Source: Nitrospirota bacterium (GTDB taxonomy: Bacteria; Nitrospirota; Nitrospiria; Nitrospirales; UBA8639). From it: DNA of 64,000 bases. Shown piece by piece: positions 16,867-25,472 of the stretch (its first letter is position 1; each line of letters opens with the position of its first letter). A program made the translations under genes and the position numbers. Location: NCBI GenBank assembly GCA_029864405.1, contig JAOTTP010000005.1:17580-81579 (forward strand), written 5' to 3'. The notes below the pieces were generated by a model. The model did no database searches, was not told the origin of the DNA, and worked only from the letters and a program-made list of their open reading frames with translations.

Positions 16867-17295
16867 ATGAACAAAAATGGAAAGCTCTTCAACTTAAACA
16901 TCTTGAGAAACTCTGAACGGGGGACAGCCGCCGTAGAGTTCGCGCTCATTCTCCCCGTAATGGCCGCTCTCATATTTGGCGCGATTGATTTTGGACGCAT
17001 GCTGTGGTTTCAAGAAGTTCTGGTCAATGCCACGCGTGAAGGGACCCGACAAGGCACCTTGTTTTTTTCCGGGAATGGCCAAGCCGAGATTCAGACGGTG
17101 GTTGCCCAAGCCCTGAATAATGGAGGAGTGCCAACCACGGGCTTGAATGTTGGAGTCACTGGGGTCGGCACCGGCACCGGGAATCCTTTAACGGTTACAT
17201 CCACGATCCCCTGGCAGTTTTTTGTCATCGATAGCCTCGTTCCGGGAATCACGACGAATCAGCTTACGGCTAGCGTGACGATGATGAATGAATAA
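16867..17295 (+). CDS. TadE-like minor pseudopilin
   Basis: A 142-residue protein with a short basic start, then the TadE signature: ERGTAAVEFALILPVMAALI and IDFGRMLWFQEVLVNATREG. TadE-type pseudopilins are processed by the same peptidase as Flp and are needed for pilus assembly at the inner membrane and periplasm. The remaining domain is Gly/Thr-rich. An AGAGGT-type ribosome site lies 7 bases before ATG 16867. It is followed 15 bases later by TadG, as in most tad loci. Confidence 0.88.
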   Translation: MNKNGKLFNLNILRNSERGTAAVEFALILPVMAALIFGAIDFGRMLWFQEVLVNATREGTRQGTLFFSGNGQAEIQTVVAQALNNGGVPTTGLNVGVTGVGTGTGNPLTVTSTIPWQFFVIDSLVPGITTNQLTASVTMMNE

Positions 17296-17310
17296 TCGAG
17301 GAGGCTGGAC

Positions 17311-18492
17311 ATGTCTACGTGTGACACATCAAATGCGGTTTGGAAAAACATGAATCAACAGGGAGTGGCCGGTGTCACAGTCGCCATTTTGAGTGGCGTG
17401 ATCGTGATGATGGCAGCCTTTGCGATTGATGTCGGACATGCGCTGGTCACCCGCAATCAATTGCAGAATGCGGCTGATGCGGCTGCTCTATCGGCTGGAC
17501 GCCAGTTGGGGTTGACTTATTTGGCCTTGCCTCCCGGGGATCAACAGAACATGAGTCGGAACCTCACTAGTCAGGAGCAATCACAGGTCATCACCTCAGG
17601 GGAAAATGCCAGTTATGCGAATAGTGCCTCGGATGCTGCCAATATTACCATTGCAGGAGGTGAGGTGGAATTGGGAACGTGGAATCTGAATGCCAAAACA
17701 TTCACACCAACCGTGACTCGCCCGAATGCCATCCGGGTGACGGCTCGACGGGATGGCGCGGCAAATGGTCCCATCTCCACCTTCTTTGCCGGAATTGTTG
17801 GTGTGAATTCGATGAATGTCTCAGCGACGGCCGTGGCCGCACTGGGGACAGCCGGCGGTCCAACACCTCCCGGAGCATTAAATGCGCCATTTGGAATTTC
17901 TGAAGACTGGTTTAATGGAGTCGCTCAGTGTGGCGATGCTATTTCATTTTCTCCAGCCAATGATCCCGCCAAGGGGTGTGCGGCATGGCATCAGTTTGAG
18001 GAATCGACAGGAGCTGGAAACACCCCCCAATATTGTCAAGGTGGAGGAAGTGGGGGAGGTGGGGGAACCGGGGGTAACGCGAAAATGCTGGATAATATCA
18101 TTGAGTGCATCGAAGCGGGAAATTATAACCCACCGCCGGTGACCCCCTATCAAACCCAATACAATTTTACAGGGGGAGAGGTGGCCTCCGCCTTTCCAGA
18201 ACTCCAGTCACTTTTTAATTCAGCCAAAGAATATAACTCCCAGACGAACCGGGATGAATGGCAGGTTCAGATCCCTGTTTATCAAGCCAATGGTTGTTCC
18301 AATACCACAGGGTCCGTGACCATCGTGGGGTATGCGAATGCGGCAGTTTGGGAGGTCAAAACCGCACCTTCGAAAACGATTAAAGCCGATTTGCAATGCA
18401 ATACCTTTTTCGATGGAGCGCCGCCGACGGCTCCTGGAGGAGGAGGTGGCCCCGCAACGCCTTTAAGCCCATACCCGAGGCTCGTCTCATAA
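17311..18492 (+). CDS. TadG-like pilus assembly protein (first paralogue)
   Basis: A 393-residue protein with a GAGGAGG site 7 bases before ATG 17311. The N-terminal Tad_N segment (QQGVAGVTVAILSGVIVMM, then AIDVGHALVTRNQLQNAADA) is one membrane anchor followed by the conserved N-Q-LQ-AADAAA region. The periplasmic part has Gly-rich stretches and four or more cysteines (for example QCGDAISF and KGCAAWH). There is no VWA domain, unlike many TadG proteins. The paralogue at 19459 shares the whole architecture, including LPP-x-QQ/QEN-MSR-LT and the C-terminal PLSP-LVS ending. Its role is probably in the envelope-spanning part of the Flp pilus machine. Confidence 0.82.
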   Translation: MSTCDTSNAVWKNMNQQGVAGVTVAILSGVIVMMAAFAIDVGHALVTRNQLQNAADAAALSAGRQLGLTYLALPPGDQQNMSRNLTSQEQSQVITSGENASYANSASDAANITIAGGEVELGTWNLNAKTFTPTVTRPNAIRVTARRDGAANGPISTFFAGIVGVNSMNVSATAVAALGTAGGPTPPGALNAPFGISEDWFNGVAQCGDAISFSPANDPAKGCAAWHQFEESTGAGNTPQYCQGGGSGGGGGTGGNAKMLDNIIECIEAGNYNPPPVTPYQTQYNFTGGEVASAFPELQSLFNSAKEYNSQTNRDEWQVQIPVYQANGCSNTTGSVTIVGYANAAVWEVKTAPSKTIKADLQCNTFFDGAPPTAPGGGGGPATPLSPYPRLVS

Positions 18493-19458
18493 GCAAATTG
18501 TTTTGAACGGAAATCTATATCAATTCTCTCGTTTCCACATCCCCTTGGGTTGACCTTAGACAACGATCGGCTCAGGGGGATTGTGTTATCAACCAACTAC
18601 AAGTAAAGGAATTTTCTTTTCCAAATTTTCAAATTTGATGTCCCCATCCCCGTCAGTTTGCTTCACACCTGCTTGCAAAGAATGTCCCACAACTCGCTGC
18701 ATTAGTCGAGTTCCTGCTTCAGTCCCCTAACCTCATCCGCCAGAACTTATCGACGCCCGGACTCTGAAAAGTGCCGCCTTGAGCGTTAGGCTCCATTTCC
18801 CATTTATCCCGTTGGTTGTGTTTAATCCCCATGTTGCCGGCTATCCGGGACGGTGGACAGCTGCCGGCTCCCAGTAATTGCACGGCTTGGTGTTTAAACT
18901 CGTCCGGGAATATTTTGCGTGGGTCTCTAGGGTATCTTCTCGGGGAATCCTTTCCTCATTTTTCAGGTGTCTGTCAATCCCGGGCTACTTCACCTCTTTC
19001 ATCTTGATCTCTTAATCATCTCTTCTTTTTATCTTCTTTGAATCCTTGAAAAACTCATTGGTCTCTATTGTCAAAGAACAAAACACCTTTTCAAGGTACA
19101 TTGAATAATTTTGGCTTTCATTCATAAAGATGGGTTTGGTTTTTCATCCGTTGTTTTCTCTGCGATCGATCGTGGTGTGGGAAATTTTTACAAGCAGGGA
19201 TCTTAATTCCCGCATTGCCACTACATTTTTTCTCAAAAAATCTCTCATTTCGTTTGCTAAATGAACAGGTTAGAAGGATGAATCAGTGTGTGAAAATTTA
19301 ATGCCGTGCCATGGCTCGCCTATTGCTCTATAGAATTGTCCAACTATTGAACGCAGTTTGAAGGGTGCTCCAGAAAGTTTGCGGAAAGGAATGGACATGA
19401 ACAAAGGAAGCCACTCGTGGAACTGTTTCTGAAGCCACCAAAAAGGAGGATGACCAAT
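18493..19458. other. Gap between the two TadG paralogues
   Basis: Nearly 970 bases of T-rich sequence inside the tad locus. No gene is supported: the longest frame, near 18816, has no ribosome site or recognisable composition. I see no REP or MITE copy and no strong terminator. A separate promoter for the second TadG gene may lie near its right end. Confidence 0.4.
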
Positions 19459-20577
19459 ATGAGCTCTATCCGAACAACTGAAGGAAAGAAGAAAAACCCT
19501 GGGCTAAGGGCCACCTTATCCAATGAACGAGGCGTTACGGCTGTCTTTGTGGCCATCATCATTGTTTTTCTGACAGCTATGGTATCTTTCTCCATCGATC
19601 TTGGTTTTGCGTGGGTCACCAAAAATGAATTGCAAAATATTGCGGATTCGGCGGCCTTGGCCGGGACTCGACAGCTCGGGGTTGTGTATGCCGCATTACC
19701 TCCGAATCAGCAAGAGAATATGTCCAGATCGCTCACCGCTTCCGAAAAAGCCCAGGTCCTCGCTTTTGTGGAAAACGTGGCTGGCCTCAATCGTGCGGGA
19801 GGCTTATCCAATATTGCCATTGATATGGCGAGTGATGTCAGTATTGGCACATGGGATTTTACAACAAAAACCCTGACTCCTACGCTAATTCGACCCACGG
19901 CTGTCACCGTGACCGCCCGGCGTGATGGCAACGTGAACGGGGCGATTACGACGTTTTTCGCCAATGTCATGGGGATTTCAGAGATCAATGTGGCGGCTAC
20001 CGCCACGGCGGCTCTTGGACCACTGGGTTTTGTCCCGCCGGGAACGCCAAATTTTCCAGTCGGTATTTCCAAGCGATGGTTTGATGAAGGACACGATTGC
20101 GGCGATTCAATAAAGTTTCATCCAACGGGAACCTTGGATGGGTGTGCCGGTTGGCATACTTTCACCACCGCACCTTCTAATGCGAATAGTTTGCGGAAAA
20201 TTCTTACCGGTCTGGAAGATGGGTCCTATGTCAGCCCCGCGATTTCTGCCGGCCAAACACAGCTTGAGTTTACTGGAGGAACGCTTGCCTCGGTGTTTGA
20301 TGAGATGAAGGCCTTATATGATGCCAATAAGGATCCGATGACGGGAACATGGGATGTGAAAATCCCTGTGTATGACAGCGATGATTGTAGCAATCCTCAT
20401 GGTGCCATCACCATTGTCGGATTTGCGACTGCGACGGTCACTGAAGTGATCGAGGCTCCTGAGAAGCAGATCATGGCTAAGGTGACATGTGATAAAATTT
20501 TGGATGGACGCCCGGGAGGTACGGCTGTGAACGGGACGATGTCTCCCTTGTCGACGATTCCGGCGCTAGTTTCCTAG
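19459..20577 (+). CDS. TadG-like pilus assembly protein (second paralogue)
   Basis: ATG 19459 is placed 9 bases after a perfect AAGGAGG; ATG 19450 touches the site and is less likely, and a GTG at 19417 is in frame further upstream. The 372-residue protein has the Tad_N segment (ERGVTAVFVAIIIVFLTAMV, SIDLGFAWVTKNELQNIADS) and a periplasmic region alignable over its full length with the TadG at 17311: LPPNQQENMSRSLT, GISKRWFDEGHDCGDSIKF, GCAGWHTF and the ending STIPALVS. It has no VWA domain. A terminator follows at 20623-20668, so this gene ends a transcript. Tandem duplication with divergence is the simplest explanation. Confidence 0.82.
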   Translation: MSSIRTTEGKKKNPGLRATLSNERGVTAVFVAIIIVFLTAMVSFSIDLGFAWVTKNELQNIADSAALAGTRQLGVVYAALPPNQQENMSRSLTASEKAQVLAFVENVAGLNRAGGLSNIAIDMASDVSIGTWDFTTKTLTPTLIRPTAVTVTARRDGNVNGAITTFFANVMGISEINVAATATAALGPLGFVPPGTPNFPVGISKRWFDEGHDCGDSIKFHPTGTLDGCAGWHTFTTAPSNANSLRKILTGLEDGSYVSPAISAGQTQLEFTGGTLASVFDEMKALYDANKDPMTGTWDVKIPVYDSDDCSNPHGAITIVGFATATVTEVIEAPEKQIMAKVTCDKILDGRPGGTAVNGTMSPLSTIPALVS

Positions 20578-20622
20578 TTGCTTGCTATCTTTACAGGAAA
20601 TATAAGCCCCGTCCTTTGGTTG

Positions 20623-20668
20623 AATCCTTCCGCGGTCTGTGAAAGCAGGCTGGGGAAGGATTTTTTTG
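20623..20668 (+). terminator. Rho-independent terminator after the second TadG gene
   Basis: AATCCTTC (20623-20630) pairs with GAAGGATT (20655-20662), followed by a run of T residues to 20667. The loop is long, about 24 bases. It lies 46 bases after the stop codon and separates the pilin/TadE/TadG part from the assembly-machine part of the locus. Confidence 0.65.
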
Positions 20669-20729
20669 TAAAAGTCAGCATACTTCTACAGTAGACGTTC
20701 GTCAGTTACAAGGATTTTGGCCTATATCC

Positions 20730-20894
20730 ATGACTCCTATCCTGGCAGTTTTCATTGCCATCTTATCCTTTTTCGTGTTTGCAAGGGCGGCTTTTCGGAG
20801 GAATACTGAAAGTGCCACAAAAACATTGCCGATTTTGCACGGCAGGATATTAAGTGGAACTTCTCTCGCTGTGGTTATCCAAATCAGACAATAA
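20730..20894 (+). CDS. Possible 54-residue membrane peptide
   Basis: An ATG-initiated frame with one hydrophobic segment (PILAVFIAILSFFVFA) followed by a basic stretch. There is no good ribosome site and no family is recognised. Listed because it falls in an otherwise gene-free part of the tad locus; it may be a chance frame. Confidence 0.2.
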   Translation: MTPILAVFIAILSFFVFARAAFRRNTESATKTLPILHGRILSGTSLAVVIQIRQ

Positions 20895-20969
20895 CCGGAA
20901 TTTTCTTTCTTCTCGCCCGCTTTTCCTTTAGCTGATCTTGAATGACAATCGGGTTAAGGAGTCTTTTAT

Positions 20970-21242
20970 ATGCTTGCTCTCATTGGCTTACTAGAGTGGA
21001 ATCGTACGTCTTCTCATTCCTGTGGCAGAGCGATTCCTTTTGTGGAAACTTCTGAAGAAGGGAACATTGTTGCTTATCCCGAGCCAGTTTTTACCGTAAC
21101 CTTTCCGTCTTCCACCCCGTGCCTCTCTCTGTCATTCCGCCTAATCCTTGCCTGGAATCTGTTTCTCCGTCATTCCTACAAAAGTGAAAAACATAGCGGC
21201 GGTATTGATCAACTCCGGCAGCGGCAATTCCCTGAACAGTGA
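20970..21242 (+). CDS. Possible small protein with a strong ribosome site
   Basis: A 90-codon frame starting at ATG 20970 with AAGGAG exactly 8 bases upstream, the best evidence in its favour. The sequence shows no domain, no membrane segment of convincing length and no similarity I recognise. The last third overlaps sequence with the look of dispersed repeats (GTCATTCC motifs), so it may be a gene truncated or extended by repeat insertion. The neighbours are tad genes. Confidence 0.3.
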   Translation: MLALIGLLEWNRTSSHSCGRAIPFVETSEEGNIVAYPEPVFTVTFPSSTPCLSLSFRLILAWNLFLRHSYKSEKHSGGIDQLRQRQFPEQ

Positions 21243-21410
21243 CAAGGGAAATGTGCGGAGAGGGAAAGCAGAGTGTGACTTTTCAACTCCCCTACTGACG
21301 TCTCACCTCATTCTCCTCACTCTAGAACGTCTTTTCCCTGATATCTAATCGGGCATTCATCTTCAGAAAAAGTGAAATGTAAAACGGGAGGAGTGAAAAG
21401 AAATTGAGAT

Positions 21411-21660
21411 GGATCCCCGCTTAATACCGGCGGGGATGACGGAGAAAAGAGTTATGCCCGAAGTGTTGTATCGGGTCTCCACTTGTTTCCGTCACTCCCG
21501 GCATTCGTTATCTGGAGTTTATCTTGCCCTGTTGGAGTGCTAGACGCAGTCTGCATGGTCATTCCCGACATGTGTTATCGCGAATCCATCTTAAAAAGAC
21601 TGAAGGCATCAGGGGGGCTCTCGGAGAAATTCTCGCTCACGAATGGCTAGGATGACGAAG
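21411..21660. repeat. Cluster of GTCAT-CCCG dispersed repeats
   Basis: GGATCCCCGC-GCGGGGATGAC at 21411-21440 is an inverted copy of part of the element at 13627. A GTCACTCCCGGCATTCG block near 21490 and GTCATTCCCGACATG with GCGAATCCATC at 21557-21592 are further partial copies. They fill the gap in front of the prepilin peptidase gene. Confidence 0.6.
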
Positions 21661-21925
21661 GGAAGGCGTGGGGATGACGGTGGGAACCGTTTGAAGAAAG
21701 GGTTCTTTTTCTTCCAATAAAAATTCCAATTGCTCTGGGTCACGAATGCTTCTTTGGGGATAAGCCTTAAGAAAGTCCGGCAACCCACCGAAACAGCAAC
21801 TATCCGCAGTACTTGTGTTTCATATATTGATGGTTGCTTGCGTGTTAATTGGGAGAGGTTGTTATCGGGACACCTTCTCTAGGTTTCACCATTAATTCTA
21901 TAAATTGACGGAGCATCCTGAAATC

Positions 21926-22453
21926 ATGGGTTCATCTATCCTGTTATCCGGATTAGCCTTGGGGTTAGTGGTGGCTGCTGTTACCGATGTTTGGAACGGC
22001 CGTATTCCCAATTGGCTGACCTTTTCTCTCGCATTCTTCGGCATCGGGGTTCAGAGCTGGGAGTATGGCTGGGATGGCTTTCTGTTCAGTCTTGAAGGTC
22101 TGGCCATCGGGTTGGCCTGCTTGATGTTTTTTTATGTCAAAGGGGGGATGGGCGCGGGAGACGTGAAATTACTCGGAGCGATTGGAACAATCGTGGGGCC
22201 AGGTCAGGTGGTTTTTGCATTTGCATTCGGGGCCATGCTGGGAGGGTTGTATAGCCTCGCGCTGTTATTTAATCAAGGTGGTCTGCGACATATCTGGGAC
22301 CGGGTATTTCTTCTTCTTTCGACCCTGAAGATCACGCGGACCATTCCGGTTTCAGATGACAAGATTTCAGCGGAGCCCAAGTTGCGGTATGCCCTGGTCT
22401 TAGGACTGGGTACCGTGGTCGCACAAACATTGTTCTATTATGGTGTGTTGTAA
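21926..22453 (+). CDS. cpaA: Prepilin peptidase CpaA/TadV (A24 family)
   Basis: An inner-membrane aspartic protease that cleaves Flp and TadE prepilins. The two catalytic aspartates are in the expected places: the first in VTDVWNGRIPNWLT and the second in the GxGD motif GGMGAGDVKLLGA. Five or six hydrophobic segments are visible. From ATG 21926 the protein has 175 residues, a usual size for the minimal CpaA form without the methylase domain. A TTG at 21905 in the same frame is an alternative start; the ribosome site does not decide. It opens the second half of the tad locus, which runs to 31308 on one strand. Confidence 0.9.
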   Translation: MGSSILLSGLALGLVVAAVTDVWNGRIPNWLTFSLAFFGIGVQSWEYGWDGFLFSLEGLAIGLACLMFFYVKGGMGAGDVKLLGAIGTIVGPGQVVFAFAFGAMLGGLYSLALLFNQGGLRHIWDRVFLLLSTLKITRTIPVSDDKISAEPKLRYALVLGLGTVVAQTLFYYGVL

Positions 22454-22633
22454 CGTGCCTATTTGTCACGGCATGCGGGTTGAAACTGAGCGATCAGAGA
22501 AGATTCTTCTCGTTGACTATTAAGAATGGCATTTACCATCCGATATGCAGAGTAGATGAGTTGAGTTTGCAGAATTGATGGGCATGAATGAAATTTTCGG
22601 TCTAGATTCAGTGAATAAGTAGGAGGAAGTCTC

Positions 22634-23479
22634 ATGGGACAAAAACGTCCACTCGTATTTTTAGGAATTGCGATGATCATTGCCCTCGTGACGACGGTTA
22701 TGGTGTATCGATGGCTACAGGGGCAACGAATGGTCGAAGTTGATACGCCAGAAGTGGTGATGGAGGGAGTGAGCGTGGCGGTGGCCAGTGCTGATATTCC
22801 TTGGGGAACACCACTCGCTGACAAAACAGTTCGAGTCATCGTGTATCCCGAACAAGGAGTCCCTGCAGGATCTTTTAAAGATTCTGCTTCCTTGAACGGC
22901 CGGGTTGTGTTGACGAACTTGAAGAAAAATGAACCAATTTTAGAATCTAAATTGGCTCCTATCGATCTTAAAACGGGCGGCGTGTCCGCCGTCATGGACC
23001 CCAATAAACGGGCGATGGCCGTGAAAGTTAACGAAATTGTCGGGCTTCCGGGTTTTGTGCAGCCAGGTGACCGGGTCGATGTAATGGCGACGTTTGAGGA
23101 TCCAAGGGGTAAGAAGAAAGCAGGTGGCGGCAATAGAGGGGAAGTGACGAAGGTGGTTCTCGAGAATACCCTGGTGTTGGCGACCGACACTCAAATGGAG
23201 AGAGCGGCCGGAGAGGAAAAGCCCACTCCGGTAAAAGTCATTACGCTGGAAGTGTCGTTGGAAGAAGCTGAGAAGTTAGCCATGGCCGAAAATGGGGGAA
23301 AATTACGTTTGGCCTTGCGGAGTCCACTTAATCCCGAGGTGAAGAAAACAAAGGGTGCGGACTTTAAGGATTTGATGAGTTCCCACCAACTGATTCCTCC
23401 GCGGCCCAAAGTGGTTCGCAAGCCTGAGAATCAGGTCGAGGTGATTAACGGGACGGATCGAAAAACGATGAAATTTTAA
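22634..23479 (+). CDS. cpaB: Flp pilus assembly protein CpaB/RcpC
   Basis: A 281-residue protein, ATG 22634 with AGGAGG 6 bases upstream. One N-terminal membrane anchor (FLGIAMIIALVTTVMVYRWL) is followed by a SAF domain (about 45-110, VAVASADIPWGTPL) and the RcpC domain with MAVKVNEIVGLPGFVQPGDRVD in two parts. CpaB works in the periplasm with the secretin and is thought to gate or modify it, possibly by binding peptidoglycan. The secretin gene follows 22 bases downstream. The order cpaA-cpaB-cpaC is conserved among tad loci. Confidence 0.92.
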   Translation: MGQKRPLVFLGIAMIIALVTTVMVYRWLQGQRMVEVDTPEVVMEGVSVAVASADIPWGTPLADKTVRVIVYPEQGVPAGSFKDSASLNGRVVLTNLKKNEPILESKLAPIDLKTGGVSAVMDPNKRAMAVKVNEIVGLPGFVQPGDRVDVMATFEDPRGKKKAGGGNRGEVTKVVLENTLVLATDTQMERAAGEEKPTPVKVITLEVSLEEAEKLAMAENGGKLRLALRSPLNPEVKKTKGADFKDLMSSHQLIPPRPKVVRKPENQVEVINGTDRKTMKF

Positions 23480-23501
23480 GAGGGTCGTCGATGGTGACGC
23501 G

Positions 23502-25025
23502 ATGATCGTTATGAAAGGCATGGTTATGAATCAGACTCACGGTTTTCCATTCACGAGCATGGTGTTGGCTCTAGGCATGGTCCTTGTGGGCTACACGGGA
23601 GCCTTGGGAGAAGGTCTCACCACTCAAGTGGTCCAAATCAATGAGCCCCAAGAACTCCGTCTGACCGTTGGAGAGTCAAAAATAGTGGAGACGGAGGCGG
23701 CGTTTAAACGGGCGTCGGTCGCCAATCCTGAAGTGGCGGATCAAATTGTTCTCTCCCCTAAACAAATTTATCTTGCTGGAAAAGCCGCTGGGATGACGAC
23801 CTTAACTTTATGGGGGAAAGATGGGCAGGTGGCCAATGTGTTCCAGATCCGGGTGTCTCCTGATGTGACCCGATTGAAGGAGCAGCTTCATACGATGTTG
23901 CCTCATGAGTCTGGCATTCAAGTTATGAGCAGTCACGATCACATTACCCTGGCGGGCAATGTCACAAATATGGAGTCCTTGGCAAAAGCCTTAACCCTGG
24001 CCGAGCCCTATGCGCCGCAAAAAATCATCAACCTGATTCAGGTGGGCGGCGTGCAACAGGTGATGATGGAAGTCAAAGTCGCGGAAATGCAGCGCGGGCT
24101 GATGAAACGACTCGGGGTCAATTTTAAACGCGCTCAAAAAAATCATCGTGATTTTTCCATCGGGCTCATCAATGATTTGTCCACGATTGATGCCATCAAC
24201 CCGCTTGCAATCTCACAATCTTCGCAAACCACGACCCTCACGTTTCCGGATGTGCGAACCCTGGCCTCGAACCTGGTTTTAGGATTCGGGATTGGCAATG
24301 ATTTATGGACTCTCTTTTTAGACATGCTTAAGGAGCATAACCTCTCTAAAACATTGGCCGAACCGACCTTGATTGCCGAGAGCGGACAAGCCGCGGAATT
24401 TCTGGTCGGGGGAGAATTTCCGATTCCTATTCCACAGCAACTCGGCCAGGTGACGATAAAATTTAAAGAATTCGGGGTTGGATTGAAATTTACACCAACG
24501 GTTCTTTCGGAGGGGCGCATCTCTGTGATTGTGAATCCTGAAGTGTCAGAATTAGATTTTGCCAATGGCATTGTGACACAAGGATTTCAGGTTCCAGCTC
24601 TCACGACCCGAAAGGTCAAGACCGTGGTGGAATTGGGCGATGGCCAAAGTTTCGCCATTGCGGGGCTCCTCCAAGAAAATGTCAAGGAAACGGTTTCGAA
24701 ATACCCGCTCCTTGGTGATATTCCGATCCTGGGGGCGTTATTCCGGAGCACCTCTTTCCAAAAAAATGAGACAGAACTGATTGTGATTGTGACCCCGCAT
24801 CTGGTGAAACCTCTGGACATGGTCAAGCAGACCTTACCCACGGATCATTATTTGGAACCCAATGATTTTGAGCTAATGCTCATGGGATATGTGGAAGGGG
24901 TGTTTCCTGAACCAAAAGTGGCCAAGCCGACTGAGGCCTATACCCTTGGCCAACCAAGGATGGCCGGGAGAATGCCTTATCGTAAAGGTGGGATGGAAGG
25001 GATGTTCGGTCATCTGGCCCCATAG
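23502..25025 (+). CDS. cpaC: Flp pilus secretin CpaC/RcpA
   Basis: The outer-membrane channel of the Tad system, 507 residues from ATG 23502. Three later in-frame ATGs (23511, 23520, 23526) are possible; 23526 has AAAGG 8 bases upstream and starts directly before the signal peptide. The N-terminal domain (about 45-130: LRLTVGESKIVETEAAF) and a BON-like domain precede the secretin core, which shows LAEPTLIAESGQAAEFLVGG, GVGLKFTPTVLSEGRI and the closing PLLGDIPILGALFRS with ELIVIVTPHLVKP. It follows CpaB and precedes a small lipoprotein that may help its assembly. Confidence 0.93.
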   Translation: MIVMKGMVMNQTHGFPFTSMVLALGMVLVGYTGALGEGLTTQVVQINEPQELRLTVGESKIVETEAAFKRASVANPEVADQIVLSPKQIYLAGKAAGMTTLTLWGKDGQVANVFQIRVSPDVTRLKEQLHTMLPHESGIQVMSSHDHITLAGNVTNMESLAKALTLAEPYAPQKIINLIQVGGVQQVMMEVKVAEMQRGLMKRLGVNFKRAQKNHRDFSIGLINDLSTIDAINPLAISQSSQTTTLTFPDVRTLASNLVLGFGIGNDLWTLFLDMLKEHNLSKTLAEPTLIAESGQAAEFLVGGEFPIPIPQQLGQVTIKFKEFGVGLKFTPTVLSEGRISVIVNPEVSELDFANGIVTQGFQVPALTTRKVKTVVELGDGQSFAIAGLLQENVKETVSKYPLLGDIPILGALFRSTSFQKNETELIVIVTPHLVKPLDMVKQTLPTDHYLEPNDFELMLMGYVEGVFPEPKVAKPTEAYTLGQPRMAGRMPYRKGGMEGMFGHLAP

Positions 25026-25052
25026 GGAAAATTGATGAAAAAGGAGCATAGT

Positions 25053-25472
25053 ATGCAACGCCAATCAATCGTGAAAATGGCAGGTCTGATCGGCCTGATT
25101 CTGGTGGGGATGGGTGGCTGTGGTGTGTGGCCAGTCATGACTGAGGACAATGGACGTCGGCCCAACGCCATGGGGAAGAGTGATCAGGTTCTCTGGCCGT
25201 GGGCACCTCAGCCCGTTCATTTGAATGAGGAATTCGGCCTGGCCTACCGGCAGGCTCTTGAGAATCAGATCGTGAATCCTGCTGCGTCAAACAATATTGA
25301 TCCTGTACCGGGAGCGGTCGATTCCCAAGCCATGCAACATAGTCTGGCTCGCTATCAGTTGATGTTTCAAAGTCCGCCGTATTCCGAATTTAAACTGACG
25401 GGTAGCTCCGGCGGTAGTGCGTCAACCGGAAACACTTCGACGGGCATGGGGGTAGGAGGAGCGACAAAATGA
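25053..25472 (+). CDS. Small lipoprotein in the CpaD position of the tad locus
   Basis: ATG 25053 has AAGGAG 6 bases upstream; the longer frame from 25032 is rejected. The 139-residue protein has a lipoprotein signal with lipobox VGMGGC, then a polar domain and a Gly/Ser/Thr-rich tail (TGSSGGSASTGNTSTGMGVG). It lies between the secretin and CpaE, where CpaD/RcpB lipoproteins are normally found, but I cannot recognise CpaD sequence features. A pilotin or accessory role for the secretin is a guess from position. Its stop overlaps the start of cpaE by four bases (ATGA), indicating translational coupling. Confidence 0.75.
   Translation: MQRQSIVKMAGLIGLILVGMGGCGVWPVMTEDNGRRPNAMGKSDQVLWPWAPQPVHLNEEFGLAYRQALENQIVNPAASNNIDPVPGAVDSQAMQHSLARYQLMFQSPPYSEFKLTGSSGGSASTGNTSTGMGVGGATK

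Noticed and set aside
20745..20765. Possible sigma-54 promoter (TGGCAG ... TTGC)
   Set aside because: The distance between the GG and GC elements is one base too long and other consensus positions do not match.
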